From: Eurosta solidaginis
Lineage: Eukaryota; Arthropoda; Insecta; Diptera; Tephritidae
DNA length: 64,000 nt
Direction: 5' to 3'
Assembly: GCF_040869045.1 (NCBI RefSeq)
Contig: NC_090323.1
Location: 261,768,392-261,832,391, forward strand
Made by a program: the position numbers and the translations under genes. Shown here in pieces: positions 21,691 to 33,540 of this stretch. Every line of letters begins with the position of its first letter. The first letter of the stretch is position 1. Under the pieces are notes generated by a model, which had not been told where the DNA came from, ran no database searches, and saw nothing but the letters and a program-made list of their open reading frames with translations.

Positions 21691-24128
21691 GAAGTGGTTC
21701 CTCCACAGCTTAGGCTTACGCTATATGCTATTTTTCAGGCCGCCCATGTCATTTCTGTAAGATTATGCCGCGGCCTTGAAACCTATCGTCATATGTTAGG
21801 CAGCGCGACATTCCTCATGGTACCAGTTGTTTATGCGGGCTCGCTGAAAATCTATGATTTCAGCAGGGGCGGTACGTAATGAGTGATATATGTATATGCT
21901 CCCAGTGCTAGGATAGATCGTTAGGCCGAAGATTGCTCTCAGTGAGCAGGTGTGAGAGCCAAATGTAGTAATCATTAGCTGTCTGTTTAGTAAACAGCTT
22001 TTTCGATATATGTATATAAGTCTGGACTTCTGCAAAAAGCCTTGTGCATGATTTTTAAAACGTTATCTTGGGGATTCATATCAGTCCTATCGAAAAATTT
22101 TGAGCCGAACTTTTTCGATGTCAATATAAAAACAAATAACAACAACCCTTAAAGTCTAAGACAACGGCAGTTCTTCTATGCACAACAAAACTATTTCAGA
22201 ATTTTCTATTTGGGTATTCTCGTTTATTCGCTCTACATTTTTTCCTGACAACACTTCATAAATTTTTATAAAAAGTTACCTTTTTTGTTGCTACGGGAAT
22301 AACACAAAAAAAAAAGTTTATATAAAAAGAACATTTTCGATAACAAAAGCAAGAAAAAAATCGTGCTCCAACTTCTTTGATGCTGTTGGGAAAATGTAAA
22401 GTGCACAAGAAACGGGAAGCTTTTCCAACTTTTACTTCAAATAGCTGATATACCTAAAGAGGATTGCGGATAAAGGCAAAGTCAAGCACAGTTCGAAACA
22501 ATTCATAGAATTTTTTAATAATCTCTGTAATCCCTGGAACAACAGTTTGCTTGAATGGCGAAACATATTCCTTTACATCTGTTCATGTGGTTCAGCTAAT
22601 TTCTTGACGCGCCACACATTTTATTGAAATACGTCTGAAATTTGGCATTATAAAAAACACATTCAGAATAATGTTTGGTTTTTATTATGTCTAAATGACT
22701 GACATCAGAAACTGCCCCAAGCTGTCCCACTGACCAGTTGGGGTCAAAGGCATTTCCATTATGCCACATTATTGACTCGAAGCCGAGGTCGATAAAGCAG
22801 TGCGTGGTCAAAACCCACGCTAAAACTTTGTTTTTATTTATTGCACAGCCCGTTTCAACATTTCCGTTGTTTTGTACCCTGTGTCATTATTTATTGATGG
22901 GATACCTGTTGGCAAACAAAAATCAATTGCTAACCTGTTAGCAAATAAATCTTGAATGTCAAGTTTCTCATACGTTTTCATTTGTTAGTCAATTTAATTG
23001 TCGCTTTGTTTTGAAAACCGATGGCAAACATATTTGGCGTTGTTTGCTAAGCCGTTTTCATTGATATTGACAAGTTTGTCTTCAAATTTGACCTAGTGAA
23101 AACCAAGCATAAGCTAGCCAAATTTTAGATGCGTATACAATGTATTACAGCACTTGCGTGTGAAACTAGAGTAGCTCTCGTTGGCTTGTGTGTGCACCAC
23201 TGATCTGCTTACATATCAACGATTCTTCTCCAGCCACAGAAATATTACCGAAAGCAAAACATAAGTTGCAATTTAATTCTACCAGTATTCTTGCTCACAT
23301 AACACCTACACGCGAAAGCGCTATTCCGAAAATGGCATCCTGCTGCTGATGCAATGCACAAATATAAATAAAGTGTCATGGCGACGAGAACGAAAGAATA
23401 CATCAAAACAACAAACACCTGCTGAGCGACGGCGACCGCCCGCCGTTGCCAGAGCCCAATTGACTTAGTAGTGGCAAGTGCGCCAAAAAATCAACTACGT
23501 TACTTCCCCGTCGCGGCGTCTCTAATCCAGTGTAATCTGCTGCACCGTGAAGATGAAGCGCTTTGCGCCAGGCAGGTAAGCCAGCTGACTAATAAAGTCA
23601 TGCATAATTTGGAGCGCTAAAGGTGTTCTAGGCGAAGGAATAAGGTCTGACATCTCTCGAAGTTTGCCAGCACTCAACTTCAAATTGACCACAATGTGCA
23701 CATGGCACATTAGGATTCATAAATAAGCAAATGTGTTCTGAAGCGACAGCATTAATGGGATATCCAGTGGATGCGCGCTGTCGCAATTGAGCAAGAATGC
23801 ATTGCGACGAGGAACGTTGTGCGATGCGCGCATTGGTGGCGCTCTTAAAGGTGGGACCCGTGCGCCTGCCGGTGCGCTTGAATTATGTTTACGCTATTTG
23901 TGTGCACATTAACCCATTAACGCTTTGCAACGCGTGCACTTGAAGCAATTTATTTCTTGTTTTTTTGAATGAAAACTCGTACGCATCCACATTAACATTG
24001 CAATAGTTCTTACAATTGAACCAATAAACAAGTCAAAGTAGTCAATTTTCAAGACTTCTCTTTACCAATTCTATGCTTTAAATGATTATTAATTTCCTTC
24101 ATTTCTCTTTTCTCATGTTTCGTTGCAG
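21691..24128. other. Upstream intron of the Iroquois gene (or flank); no exon seen
   Basis: No in-frame exon with splice sites and Iroquois-like content was found here. A relatively GC-rich stretch with CCGCCCGCCGTTGCC lies at about 23430-23460. Immediately before the homeobox exon is a pyrimidine-rich run (TTCTCTTTTCTCATGTTTCG) leading to the acceptor. Enhancers may lie here, but none can be recognised from sequence alone. Confidence 0.45.
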
Positions 24129-24757
24129 TTATGGCGCCAGTTATGATTTAGCATCACGTCGCAAGAATGCAACGCGTGAATCCACCGCAACGTTAAAGGC
24201 TTGGCTTAGCGAACACAAAAAAAATCCATATCCTACCAAAGGCGAGAAGATCATGCTGGCCATTATCACCAAAATGACTTTGACGCAGGTGTCTACGTGG
24301 TTTGCGAATGCACGTCGTCGTCTGAAAAAGGAAAACAAAATGACCTGGGAGCCGAAGAATCGCACTGACGATGATGATGAGGACGCGCTTGCTTCGGATG
24401 ATGAAAAACAACGCCATAGTGCAGATAATATTGGTTTAACGGATCGAAGACGTCATGATACTCTGGATTATACAGGCGGTGGTGGTGGCATCAGCGCTCC
24501 CCTACCGACGAGCAATGTAGCAGTAAGTGCAAATTTAACTGCACCAACGTCAGCGTCAGCTTCATTACCAACCGCAGCAGGTGTTGTCGTTGATAGTGGT
24601 GCGGGTAGCGTGGGCGCAACCATCACAGTTGCAGCTGCTGCAGCGGCGGCGGCGGCGGCGGCGGCTGTGGCAGCGGGAACGAATCATCATTCGCATGTTG
24701 GTGCGCCAGGCGCAGGCGCTAGTGTGGGCGCTATCGGTGCTGTGCAACCGGCAAAAG
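24129..24757 (+). CDS. Iroquois-class TALE homeobox gene, homeodomain exon
   Basis: This internal exon encodes a transcription factor of the Iroquois complex family (araucan/caupolican/mirror in flies, IRX in vertebrates), nuclear DNA-binding patterning regulators. The acceptor is TTTCGTTGCAG ending at 24128, and the exon starts on the last base of a codon. The homeodomain runs about 24157-24342: it opens [10 protein letters not shown], has the TALE three-residue loop extension with NPYP between helices 1 and 2, and recognition helix [32 protein letters not shown] follows, then an acidic stretch (DALASDDEK) and an alanine run of about 12 residues (GCG repeats, near 24631-24666). The exon ends at 24757 in phase 1 before GTAAGC. 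The [10 protein letters not shown] wording resembles ara/caup more than mirror, but I cannot choose between paralogues. The ATG at 24082 is intronic, not a start. Confidence 0.9.
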
Positions 24758-24763
24758 GTAAGC
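24758..24763 (+). promoter_or_regulatory. Splice donor GTAAGC of the homeodomain exon
   Basis: CAAAAG|GTAAGC fits the donor consensus and leaves one base of a codon behind. Read-through meets a stop within four codons, so splicing here is needed to reach the Iro-box exon. Confidence 0.85.
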
Positions 24764-25479
24764 AACAATAAGAAACCACAGCCAACAGACAGTCAGACAA
24801 AAGAGAAAAGAAGCAACGGCACGAAAACGCGTTGGTTGAAAAGCTCCAGTAATGGCGTTTTGGCCACAATCGTTGTTTGGCATTGGCGCGTGGGTGGTAT
24901 AATTGTATGTTTGCTTGTGTGTATTTTGTGTGCGTGCTTGTGCATATTTGTGCTTGATTGTTTCACTTGTTCATCAAAGGCGAGCATTTCAATGGTGCAA
25001 TTGTTTTGGTACTTGCCTACCACTTTGGTGATTCTATTGTTTGCTTTAAAAGTTTTGTGTGCTGCAAATGCTGCTACTATGGCGGCATCTCTGGCTATTG
25101 CTTTGGGGCATTGTTTTTCTGGCGTGTATCTGTTCAGTGGCTGGTAATAATGAACTGGTTTTTTATTTAAATTGAATCGTGTGTGTATTTTGCAGCTGAG
25201 GCGCCACATACCATTGTTGCACAGCTCTTTGATGCGAATAAATTCATTGGTGTTTAAATTCTTACATTGGGTTACTGTTTTGCCTTTGCAATTTGGGGTT
25301 TGAAAGATAAAGTTTCAATTTAATCGTTCTCCCGATATTTTGTGTTTTGGCGTGTAGATTCGCAAAAAACGAAAAAAATTCTACATTCTCTATCGAATGC
25401 TTGTACATATATGTCAAGGGAACGCTTTTCCGTTTTCAAAATCTATATTGAGGACAAAAGCGTTGATATGTAGGCCTGC

Positions 25480-26380
25480 CAAGGTAATACGGATAAGGTC
25501 CTAAGGACTAAGAATTTGTAGTATGCACGTCCACCGCTCCAGACCCGAAACAAGTATCGTCGGACTTGTTTTAAACCTGCAGACTTTATGACCACTTAAG
25601 ATGGCTATAAGATTAATTGGCCTTATAAATACTTTTGACTTTTGGGTCATTAAGGAAATTTCCGTTTGGCCTTATGACCATTTCGGTATTAAAACCATAA
25701 CCATATAGGGCATATTAAGTTCAGCACGAAAGCAAAAACCTTCCGATTGGTCGGACATTAAGTTGAATATGTTCTTTTTATTTCAAGAGAACTCTTACTG
25801 CCCCAGCTTTTAATCCGATTTGGTACTGTGATGAAACCAGAATTTGGAAAAGGAGCTCCGCATTCTAACATTTCTCTAAACTTTTAGTTGAATAAGTTGA
25901 TCGTATTTTAGGGAAGACCTGATTGGGCCGATTTCTTATCCGAGTTTTTACTAGAATGGGATAAACATGTGGGAAAATTACCGGGTTTTTGGAAAAAAAA
26001 ATGTATTCTCTTTTCATTCGACTGAACAAAAATATAGCGAGAACAATAAGACCGAACTGTACTCGACAGTTGTTCAATTGTAATACGTGAATACATGTGA
26101 AATGTAATAATTGAACTTATAGCTACTTATAAAAAAAAAATCAATCTCGCCGACATTCTAACCATTACAAATTTCGCATTGTGGCAATTTTATAGGGTCA
26201 TAGCTTCAATTGACTTTGAGGCCATTTAAAGTGGTCGTTGACTTTATGTCATCCCTCCGTCAACACTGTAACAAATTGGATTTTGACAATATGACCATTT
26301 TATATTGTCATAACTTCAATGGACCTTGTGGCCATCAGCTAAATTGACGTTACGGCCGTGGAACTTATGTCTTGGGGATG
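25480..26380. repeat. Degenerate repeat with two clear 111-bp-spaced units
   Basis: The block GTCATAGCTTCAATTGAC, a GGCCAT word, then GTTGACTTTATGTC occurs at about 26195-26250 and again, diverged, at about 26310-26372. Shorter related words (GACCATTTCGG, GGCCTTATGACC) recur upstream to about 25580. No coding content is supported. Confidence 0.45.
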
Positions 26381-26639
26381 TGGCCTCAACATCTTAAGGG
26401 GGATATACACGAGTTGCGTGGACAAAAAGAGTAACTCTCGTGATTATATAGAAATCACTGAGCAAGCTTTAATGCCTGACGTGTGTCTGCATTGCGGGGC
26501 CATGCGCACATGCCCAACGATGGCATATAGTAAACCGAGAGCATCGGCCCCAGAATTAAAATTTCCATACCACTTGGACATTATCCGAGCATTTTCAGGC
26601 CAAGATTTTCGCCATAAGCCGGTGTGTGAAGATCAACAT

Positions 26640-26942
26640 GCAACGAGGCTATATGGCTTGGGTGCCATTAGTTTGAATTGGGTACCGAGCCACATGGGTG
26701 TGGCTGGAAACGAGGGAGCGGACGGTCTGGCCAGGAAGGTAGCTACCGAAAGACCTCTAAAACAAGAAAATATGCATAAACACCTGTTAAAGCCGATCAC
26801 TATCGTGGATTTCACAAGGGAGCTTGGCTCGGATGGTTCTATGAAGAGAAAGAGGACACAATACACATATAAGTTGCATCAGTTGGCAAATAAAGCTTTT
26901 ACCCATAATAGAATTCCTAAAATTGAAATTCATTCCGGTTAA
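26640..26942 (+). pseudogene. LINE RNase H fragment
   Basis: Within a longer chance frame, residues encoded at about 26667-26762 read LNWVPSHMGVAGNEGADGLA followed by RKVATERP. This is the C-terminal signature of the RNase H domain found in I/Jockey-type LINEs (W-P-x-H-x-G-x-x-G-N-E-x-A-D). The catalytic FTDGS start of the domain is missing. The frame upstream (from 26358) is unrelated. It is a short relic inside the Iroquois intron. Confidence 0.7.
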
Positions 26943-27157
26943 CGTTGATCAAGGTCAGTTGTTACTTCAGTAAGTCACTACTTAATTTATAATTTTTCCT
27001 TAAAATTTATTTTATTTTACGTCTCATAACAGCTTGGATTGTAAAATATGGTTCATTTGTATGCATAGGAGTGCTCGTTTCCAGCCCAACCCTATATTAA
27101 AGTAGATTCAGCAAGCATTTATAAATAAAAAAATAAAAATATTTAAAAAAAAGTCAA

Positions 27158-28266
27158 AACAAGTAAAGGTGTCTAAGTTCGGGTGTAACCGAACCATATA
27201 TACTCAGCGCCAGCTTCAATTTTACATTTCATTTCAGATAAATTACTTTTCTACATAACACGTGGCACCGCCCGTTAAAAAAATGTCTCCCAATTACCTC
27301 TTACAGTAAAACTTGATAGTTGAAATATCATTGATTCAAAACTATTTTTTGCTAAGTTATAGCTCATTATTCTAGTCTACGACTATATCTAAGTTGCCGT
27401 GGTCTTTAACCGATCTCGTCCATTTTTTCTAGAAATATTCCTGCTATAAGGAAAATATGGGTACCCAATTTTGTTACGGTATGTAAATTTTTCTTCGAGT
27501 TATGGCTCCCGAAACATAGAAAATTCCTTAGTCATAAAAGGGGCGGTGGCACACCCATTTTCAAAAATTTTAGTGTTTTCCAATTTAATGTTATAACTCA
27601 ATTTAGAAAGTAAAATTCTATTGATACAAAGCTCTTTTTTGCAAAGATATAGCTTATTTTATTCGTTCACGCCCCTTTTAAAATCTTTTATATAAAAGTG
27701 GACGTGGTCCTTAACCGATCCCGTTAATTTTTCTTCAAAGCATTCCCTATAGTAAAGGTAACCTCTCTGCCGAATTTACAATAGGTTTAACAATTTTCGA
27801 CTTATGATTAAAAATATTTGTAAAATTGATTTTATCACAAGTGGGCGGTGCCACACCCATTTTAAAAAATGTTTACAATTTTGTATCAAGAGTCTCAATA
27901 TGAGTCCACACGTCAAATTTTTACATTCTAGGTGTATTATTTACTAAATAATCAGGTTTTTTGTGTTTTCCAAAATGTTATATATATATAAAGTGGGCGT
28001 GGTTATCATCCGATTTCGCTCATTTACATACCAATCTATTCTGTGTCCAGGTAAGCTCGTGTACCAAATTTGGTGTACATATCTCAGTATTTACTCAAGT
28101 TATCGTGTTAACGAAAGACGGACGGACGGACGACATGGCTCAATCAAATTTTTTTCGACACTCATGATTTTGATATATGGAAGTCTATATCTATCTCGAT
28201 TCCAACCAACCGTTATCCAATCAAAGTTAATATACTCTGTGTGCAAAGCACGCTGAGTATAAAAAG
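27158..28266 (+). mobile_element. Dispersed repeat D, copy 1 (about 1.1 kb, two internal units)
   Basis: It begins AACAAGTAAAGGTGTCTAAG with TTCGGGTGTAACCGAA, and ends CACGCTGAGTATAAAAAGG. An inverted, longer copy is at 43763-45199. Inside are repeated modules of about 300 bp. Each has a GTGGTCTTTAACCGATC-like block and a CGCCCCTTTT block (modules begin near 27391 and 27699). No protein is encoded. The superfamily is unknown to me; it resembles a repeat common in tephritid genomes. Confidence 0.8.
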
Positions 28267-29411
28267 GAGTGTAAATTTCAAAATATGTCAATTTGTGACA
28301 CAGAGACCATTACCGAAGTGCCTCTCAATGTCAAGTTGTGTCATGCACTCCACTCTACAAATTTCACCCCATTTTTGGCTCACATCATGACTGCACAAAT
28401 GAATTTTGAAGCTTTGAACAATAACCATAACAGCAACAGCAAAAACAATAATGCCACTTGTCAGTCATCACATCAATTTGCTTTCATTTACTATTTAACT
28501 TCGAAAAAAACCACCCTCATACTGACATATGTAGTACATACTTACATATTTTCGAATGTTTTGGTGTATCATTTTGCGCCAAATTAAATTCTCGAAACTG
28601 ATTTTGGCTTACTCATATACAAAATAATATGAATTTAGTATGCATGAGGGTTAATTTCATTTACGACAACGTAAACATAGCAAAAACAAAGTAGCACAAC
28701 AAAAATAAACCACTCGCATAACAGTATAATAAAGTTATAAATGCTCAGGAAATGATTGAGGGTGGAGTGCAGGTTAGAAATGTTCGCCACCAGCAGGCTA
28801 AAGCAGCGTTCTCTTACTTCAAGAACTATTTGCAAGAAATGAAGGATGTAAATAAATGAAAACAAAGGGCCAAAACTGAGAAAATCATTACCTCATTCAC
28901 ACCAAGCAAACACACATACAATGTGCAGACGGGGGGTTAGAGGTCGTGCTGTATGATGGGTCGATGAAAATAACAATGCATAAGGTGAGTTGGTCTGGGT
29001 CGTGTGGCATTCAATTTAAGTGTCGTTGAGCTCTTTATTACGTTAGTGTGAATTTTATGCGACGCAGCAGCTCAATTTATACTCCACATATTCGGAGCTA
29101 TGAGCGTGGCCTGCAGGAAAATCTAGGCGTACTCCTATTTCTTGCAATTACAGCTCTGGGATTGAGCAATCACGAAGAAATTATTACTATCATTTCATCA
29201 ATGTCTGGCTGTAGGAAGCTGCCTCCAGTATATACCTGCAGAAAGGTCTAGTTAGGTTATCGTATGTTCTCTCGCTGGGAAAAGGGTAGCCATGCTAACA
29301 AGATGATATCATTCTCTCATAGCTGGAAACCCTAAGTTTATATGGGTTTTCTACCGGAACGCAACTATTTATATTCAAACCCTTACGATGTTTATCAGCA
29401 TCGCCCGTAGG
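28267..29411. other. No gene recognised
   Basis: Intronic DNA with short frames only. An Asn/Ser-rich frame near 28400-28460 reflects AAC/AGC repeats (AACAATAACCATAACAGC). Confidence 0.3.
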
Positions 29412-29551
29412 GAAAAGTATCCGTCTTCCATTTAACTTGGCCTGGTGCAAAGCTCGGGATCATAGACGGTATCGAGAGAGGATTAGATGACTCTTCAACT
29501 ATTCAACAGAAAATTTCACCGAAAGATATCTAGTTCAGTCCGTAACCATTC
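29412..29551 (+). pseudogene. LINE family A relic, first part
   Basis: At nucleotide level it matches the segment of the LINE at 56945-58139 that encodes the LLYGAEAW to FERKVLRK region (for example GCTCGGGATCATAGACGG with the variant GAGAGAGGATTAGATG). Stops are present in all frames. The match continues at 30590 after an interruption by LINE B. Confidence 0.55.
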
Positions 29552-30430
29552 GGTCATCATCGTCATCATCATCATCTTCCTCAACTCCTATTGGAGCATA
29601 GGGCCTCGACCACCGACTTAAATCTTATTCTGTTAGGTGCAGTTCTTGTGATGTCATTCCACGTGTATCCTGCGTCTTCGAGTTCTTTATCCACAGTTCT
29701 GCGCCAAGTTTTCGTAGGTGCACCAGGTCGTTGGCTTCCTTGTGGATTCCATCGCAATGCTTGTCTGGCTATATTTACTGGAGGTCTTCTGTGAGTGTGA
29801 CCAATCCACGACCATTTACGCTTATTTATTTCTGTGGCAGCCTTAGGTTGATTTTTTCTAGACCATAAGTCGTCATTTGAAATTCTTTCCGGCCATCGAA
29901 TTTTCAGGATTCGGCGCAGACATTTATTAATAAAAACTTGTAGACGTTTCTGAATTAAAGTTGAGCTTTTCCACGTCTCGCAAGCATAAAGCAGTACTGA
30001 TTTAACATTCGAATTAAACAGTCGAAGCTTCGTTTTTGAAGATATTTGACAGGACCTCCACACGTTTGCCAGTTGCCCAAAAGCCATTCTTTCTTTGTTT
30101 ATGCGAGACTGAACGTCCTCATCTGCACCGCTCTTATTTGAGACAATACTACCAATATAAACAACGGACTCTACACCTTCGATTTCATTTTCGTCATCCG
30201 TAAGCATCAGTGGCCTTGATGAAATACTATAGCCGCATCTTATGGCTTTGGTTTTCGCTGTATTGATGCTTAGTCCGGCCTCCTTTGCATGTGTGTTGAC
30301 AGCTTCTAAATTGTGTTGAAGGTTAGTACTTCTGTGACTTAGCAGACAGACATCGTCTGCATATTCTAAATCCCCTAGCTGAGTGAAAGGCGTCCACTCT
30401 ACACCGTGTCCCAACCCTTTTTAACTACTA
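29552..30430 (-). pseudogene. 5'-truncated LINE family B (RTE/BovB-like), 277-codon frame open
   Basis: On the minus strand an open frame (30414-29581) encodes the C-terminal half of a reverse transcriptase. It begins just before the catalytic LEYADDVCLLS (motif C). Then follow a conserved GLSINTAKTKA segment, KTKLRLFNSNVKSVLLYACETW (a thumb-like region), NKCLRRILKIRWPE, and a W/H/R-rich tail with RRPPVNIARQALRWNPQG and PGAPTKTWRR. Motifs A and B and the endonuclease are missing, so the copy is truncated at its 5' end. At its 3' side lies a GAT-repeat tail (29552-29575 region), the kind of short tandem tail RTE elements carry. It is inserted in the LINE A relic. Clade call is inference. Confidence 0.75.
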
Positions 30431-30589
30431 GGAACTTATGACCGCCAAAGCCACGCCTTCTGAAAAAAGAGAATCCTCCACGGATAGGTGAGGCTTATAA
30501 TTGGTTTGGATGAGCTATAGATTGTTCTGGCAAACCCGCTGAGAAGGTTGCACTACACATCCCCCTGAATCGCGTGGGTTGACCAAGTT

Positions 30590-30760
30590 GTTTATCGATG
30601 TAGGTTTAATGATAAGCTGTATTAGATTTGGGCTGAAATAAACATAGGGCAACTTATAAGGGCTACGCTAGCTAGGTCAAGATATGAGAATGGACAACGA
30701 TTTTCCGACCAAGAAAGTATTTCTATCGGCATTCTTTGAAATATGCCATCGGCGCAACAG
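30590..30760 (+). pseudogene. LINE family A relic, second part
   Basis: TTTAATGATAAGCTGT, GGGCTACGCTAGCTAGG and CCAAGAAAGTATTTCTATCG align, in order, with about 57810-57950 of the young LINE A. Together with 29412-29551 this is one + strand copy split by LINE B and about 160 bp of other sequence (30431-30589). Confidence 0.6.
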
Positions 30761-31039
30761 GGAACTCCCTGCCCATTATGCTATCGTTCGTTTTTATCCT
30801 ATCCAAAAATGTTCGTCAAAACTTTAAGATCTAGCAGTCGTCAGTGTTGTTCTCTTCGTTTCCCCGCCCTATAACATAGTTGGTTCCCCTGCCCTAGCAA
30901 TAGAAGGTGTTAAATTGTTCTATGGACGGGCTCTAGAGTTTAAGACAATCATTCTTTCTACAGCGTACACATTCTCGTGAAAGACACTTGAAGGACAGGA
31001 TAATAAGACCTCCTGATCTGCAGACGCTTAGAGTATAAC

Positions 31040-31440
31040 CCAGATTCAATTCTCTTTTCCCTTTTTAACACATCGGGCCCTGTTCACATTCCTCGCATCA
31101 ATGACAGTCAATAGTGTGAACTAGCTTGCAACAAACCTTAGAGCAGCTTTGGCACCGTTTAATTGTCCTCTTGCTATGCTAACTGTTATCGTGGTGAGCT
31201 CGTTTTTGGTTTGTTTCCACATATGAGATCCTCACAGTTCAAGAGCATCTCTTTCGGCCTATCCCCGGTCAACCACAGGCAGGAGCACCATGTGGTAAAC
31301 GACGTTTAGTCTTCCCTAAGTTTCGCTGTTCACTCCTTGCACCAGACTGGAGCTGCATTCTTTAGTATCGGTCGAGTTAGAGCCCTTTTGCAAGTGTAAT
31401 ACGCTCCCAAAATTTTCTTTAGTCTATCCTAAAAATTCAT
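31040..31440 (-). pseudogene. Possible LINE relic (weak)
   Basis: The minus strand around 31440-31290 reads AYYTCKRALTRPILKNAAPVW-like residues with frame breaks. This resembles the post-RT segment of I/Jockey LINEs (CKRAIxRPILLYGAxVW). Support is one short stretch; treat as tentative. Confidence 0.3.
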
Positions 31441-33429
31441 TGTCAAGCGTAACTTTACCGGGTTTTAAGTTATCAAGGGGAGTTTTGATACTTTGGTTGC
31501 GCTATTATCTTGTGACAGCCATATCTCACGACGGAAAAACAGTTTTACTTACCGGAACGTACCGGATCTGCATCCGGCAAAGGACCATCAACATCGATAA
31601 CACTCCCCAAGGCCTTCGGGGAATGTCCTTATCGCTACAACAGCAACAACAACAACACGGCGGATTTTCATATTCATATTTCATAGAAAGTGGATCCACG
31701 TTTTAAAACAATTCCCACTGGGTAGTCAAACATTTTATCACACAAACAGTTTGCTGCAAGGACGCGTGTGCAAAAACAGCAATAATAACGGTGCTGACGC
31801 GCATTAACAAAAACGCACTACCACAATGCGGCAGAAGTATCATTGTCACAGCTTCCAACCACTTTCGATGCTACTTCCTTTATTGTTTCTGCTCTTTTTG
31901 CTGTCGCCTGCCTTTTTCATCGGCTAAGCAACCCTTCTGGATCGTGTTATGAGGAAGAAGAATAACTGTGTATATGGGAGTGTTGCCAGCAGACGTTAAC
32001 GGTAGTTGCGGCTTCCCATTTTATGCGACGTGTGTCTGGCGGCTTCGTTTTTTGGTTAACCGACCATATATCCATCGGTATTCCCCATGGCTCCCCCTCA
32101 ATGTATAGTTACTTGCTTGCCTTATTGTCATTTTACTTGACTATTTCTTATGCAACCCCAAAGTTTGTGTTTTTTTTGTTGTTGCATGACCCTCATTCTA
32201 CTCTCGTTTAGAGTCCATAATCATATGCAACTCACGTCGACCGGCATAAATCTAATGTGCCCTTTTTTCCAACAATGCAAACGGCATTAGCTACTGTTTA
32301 GAATGGAAGTCATTCAGTCAGTCAAGCAGTGAGTTGGCTAGTGATTGAGTCACTTTTCGCTTAGTGCGTACAAAGTTTACATTTCGATGATGAGGTCGCT
32401 GACATTTAACGAATTAACCGTTTGTGTCGACTTAAGTCATGTATGTACGTGCGTAGAGGCGGGTTATTTAAAGGTGTTCTAGTCGATGACTTTCATTAGT
32501 TTATTTTAAAGAAGGCCTTTGTGCATAAATATGTTGACATAGATTTCATTTCTGTTTTCTAAATCTGTCCCAAAGGATGAACCGCCCCCTTCATAAATTT
32601 GTTACAAAATATACATGTATGTACGTACATATTTCTTGTCGTCACAAACTACAAACCGCTTTCAACTACGCTGCCGCTGAGTCTTAAGCTTTGAAATATG
32701 GACTGAATCCTTTGCGGAAGTACAAAGCCTAATCGAAAACTTTGGTTGTTGTTTTTCCATGAAAATTTTTATAAGGGCTGGAGTATTAACTATAGAGCGT
32801 ATGTGAGTCTTGCTGGAACAGATATTTAGACTCTACTGTGGTAAGACCAACTCGACAGATTTTAGGTCAATCTGTTTCAGCGGACCACTTTGTACTTTTC
32901 ACAAAATCTTGTGTGAACTGCTCATCCTGCCTAAGTGCTCTATTCTTAGTCAAAACGATTGTTAATTACTTCGGTTCTCAAATGTTTTCGATGTCTCAGG
33001 GCACTGAACTTAATGCAACCGACTTTTTGTACGTCCCACTCCTCGAAAACACTTGTACTAATGGCGGCAGACCAACGATTGAGCTCGAGTCTTATCGACC
33101 AACCAATTATTTTGCACACCATTGCTGTTGTAGCCAGAAAACACTCCCCCAATGTTAAGGGAGTGTTTCGTCTGGGGGCAGTTTTTGTCTTCTTGTAGTG
33201 ATAAGAAGACTCGCGAAAGTTTGGTGCAGTTTAATCGATGTTGTGTTTATCGAGTTTTATCGTATCTTCTAGATGATCCAACCCCCTTCTCTCATGAGTT
33301 ACTTGGGGAGGCTAACAATTGCGTTAGAGAAACTATAAATTGCGCTAACAACCACTTGAAAAGTTTGAGCTACAAAGCCTTGTGCTCTACGGCTCCTGAA
33401 CCGTCTGGTAAAATCCAGACTGACTGCGG
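31441..33429. other. No gene recognised; one short palindromic repeat
   Basis: A GGCCTTCGGGGAATGTCC/CAGCAACAACAACAAC stretch (about 31600-31660) looks like a piece of a dispersed fly repeat, with CCCCAAGGCCTTCGGGG as an imperfect palindrome. The rest holds short frames without domains. Confidence 0.3.
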
Positions 33430-33540
33430 AACGATTTCGTTTTACTGCTCTAACACTCCAGTCTGTGGATTTTAGTTGCTTCTTACGACAGGCATGCCTA
33501 TAGGTAGGCAGCTAAGCCGCTTAACATGCTGGGGTTACTT
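33430..33540 (+). repeat. Dispersed repeat E, copy 1
   Basis: It contains TTTTAGTTGCTTCTTACGAC followed by AGGCATGCCTA, matching GTTTAGTCGCCTCTTACGAC and TGGTATGTCTTACCGCGG at about 60296-60331. Two copies in the window show it is repetitive; nature unknown. Confidence 0.5.

Noticed and set aside
24082..24128. ATG upstream of the homeodomain as a start codon
   Set aside because: The segment reads as a polypyrimidine tract ending in a splice acceptor. Iroquois proteins have coding sequence N-terminal to the homeodomain in earlier exons.
24141..25209. Several frames opposite to or out of frame with the homeobox exon
   Set aside because: They overlap strongly conserved homeodomain coding on the other frame or run through the GCG repeat; no independent support.
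26358..26660. N-terminal part of the frame containing the RNase H relic
   Set aside because: No similarity to LINE proteins before about 26660; it overlaps the degenerate repeat, so the long frame is a chance fusion.
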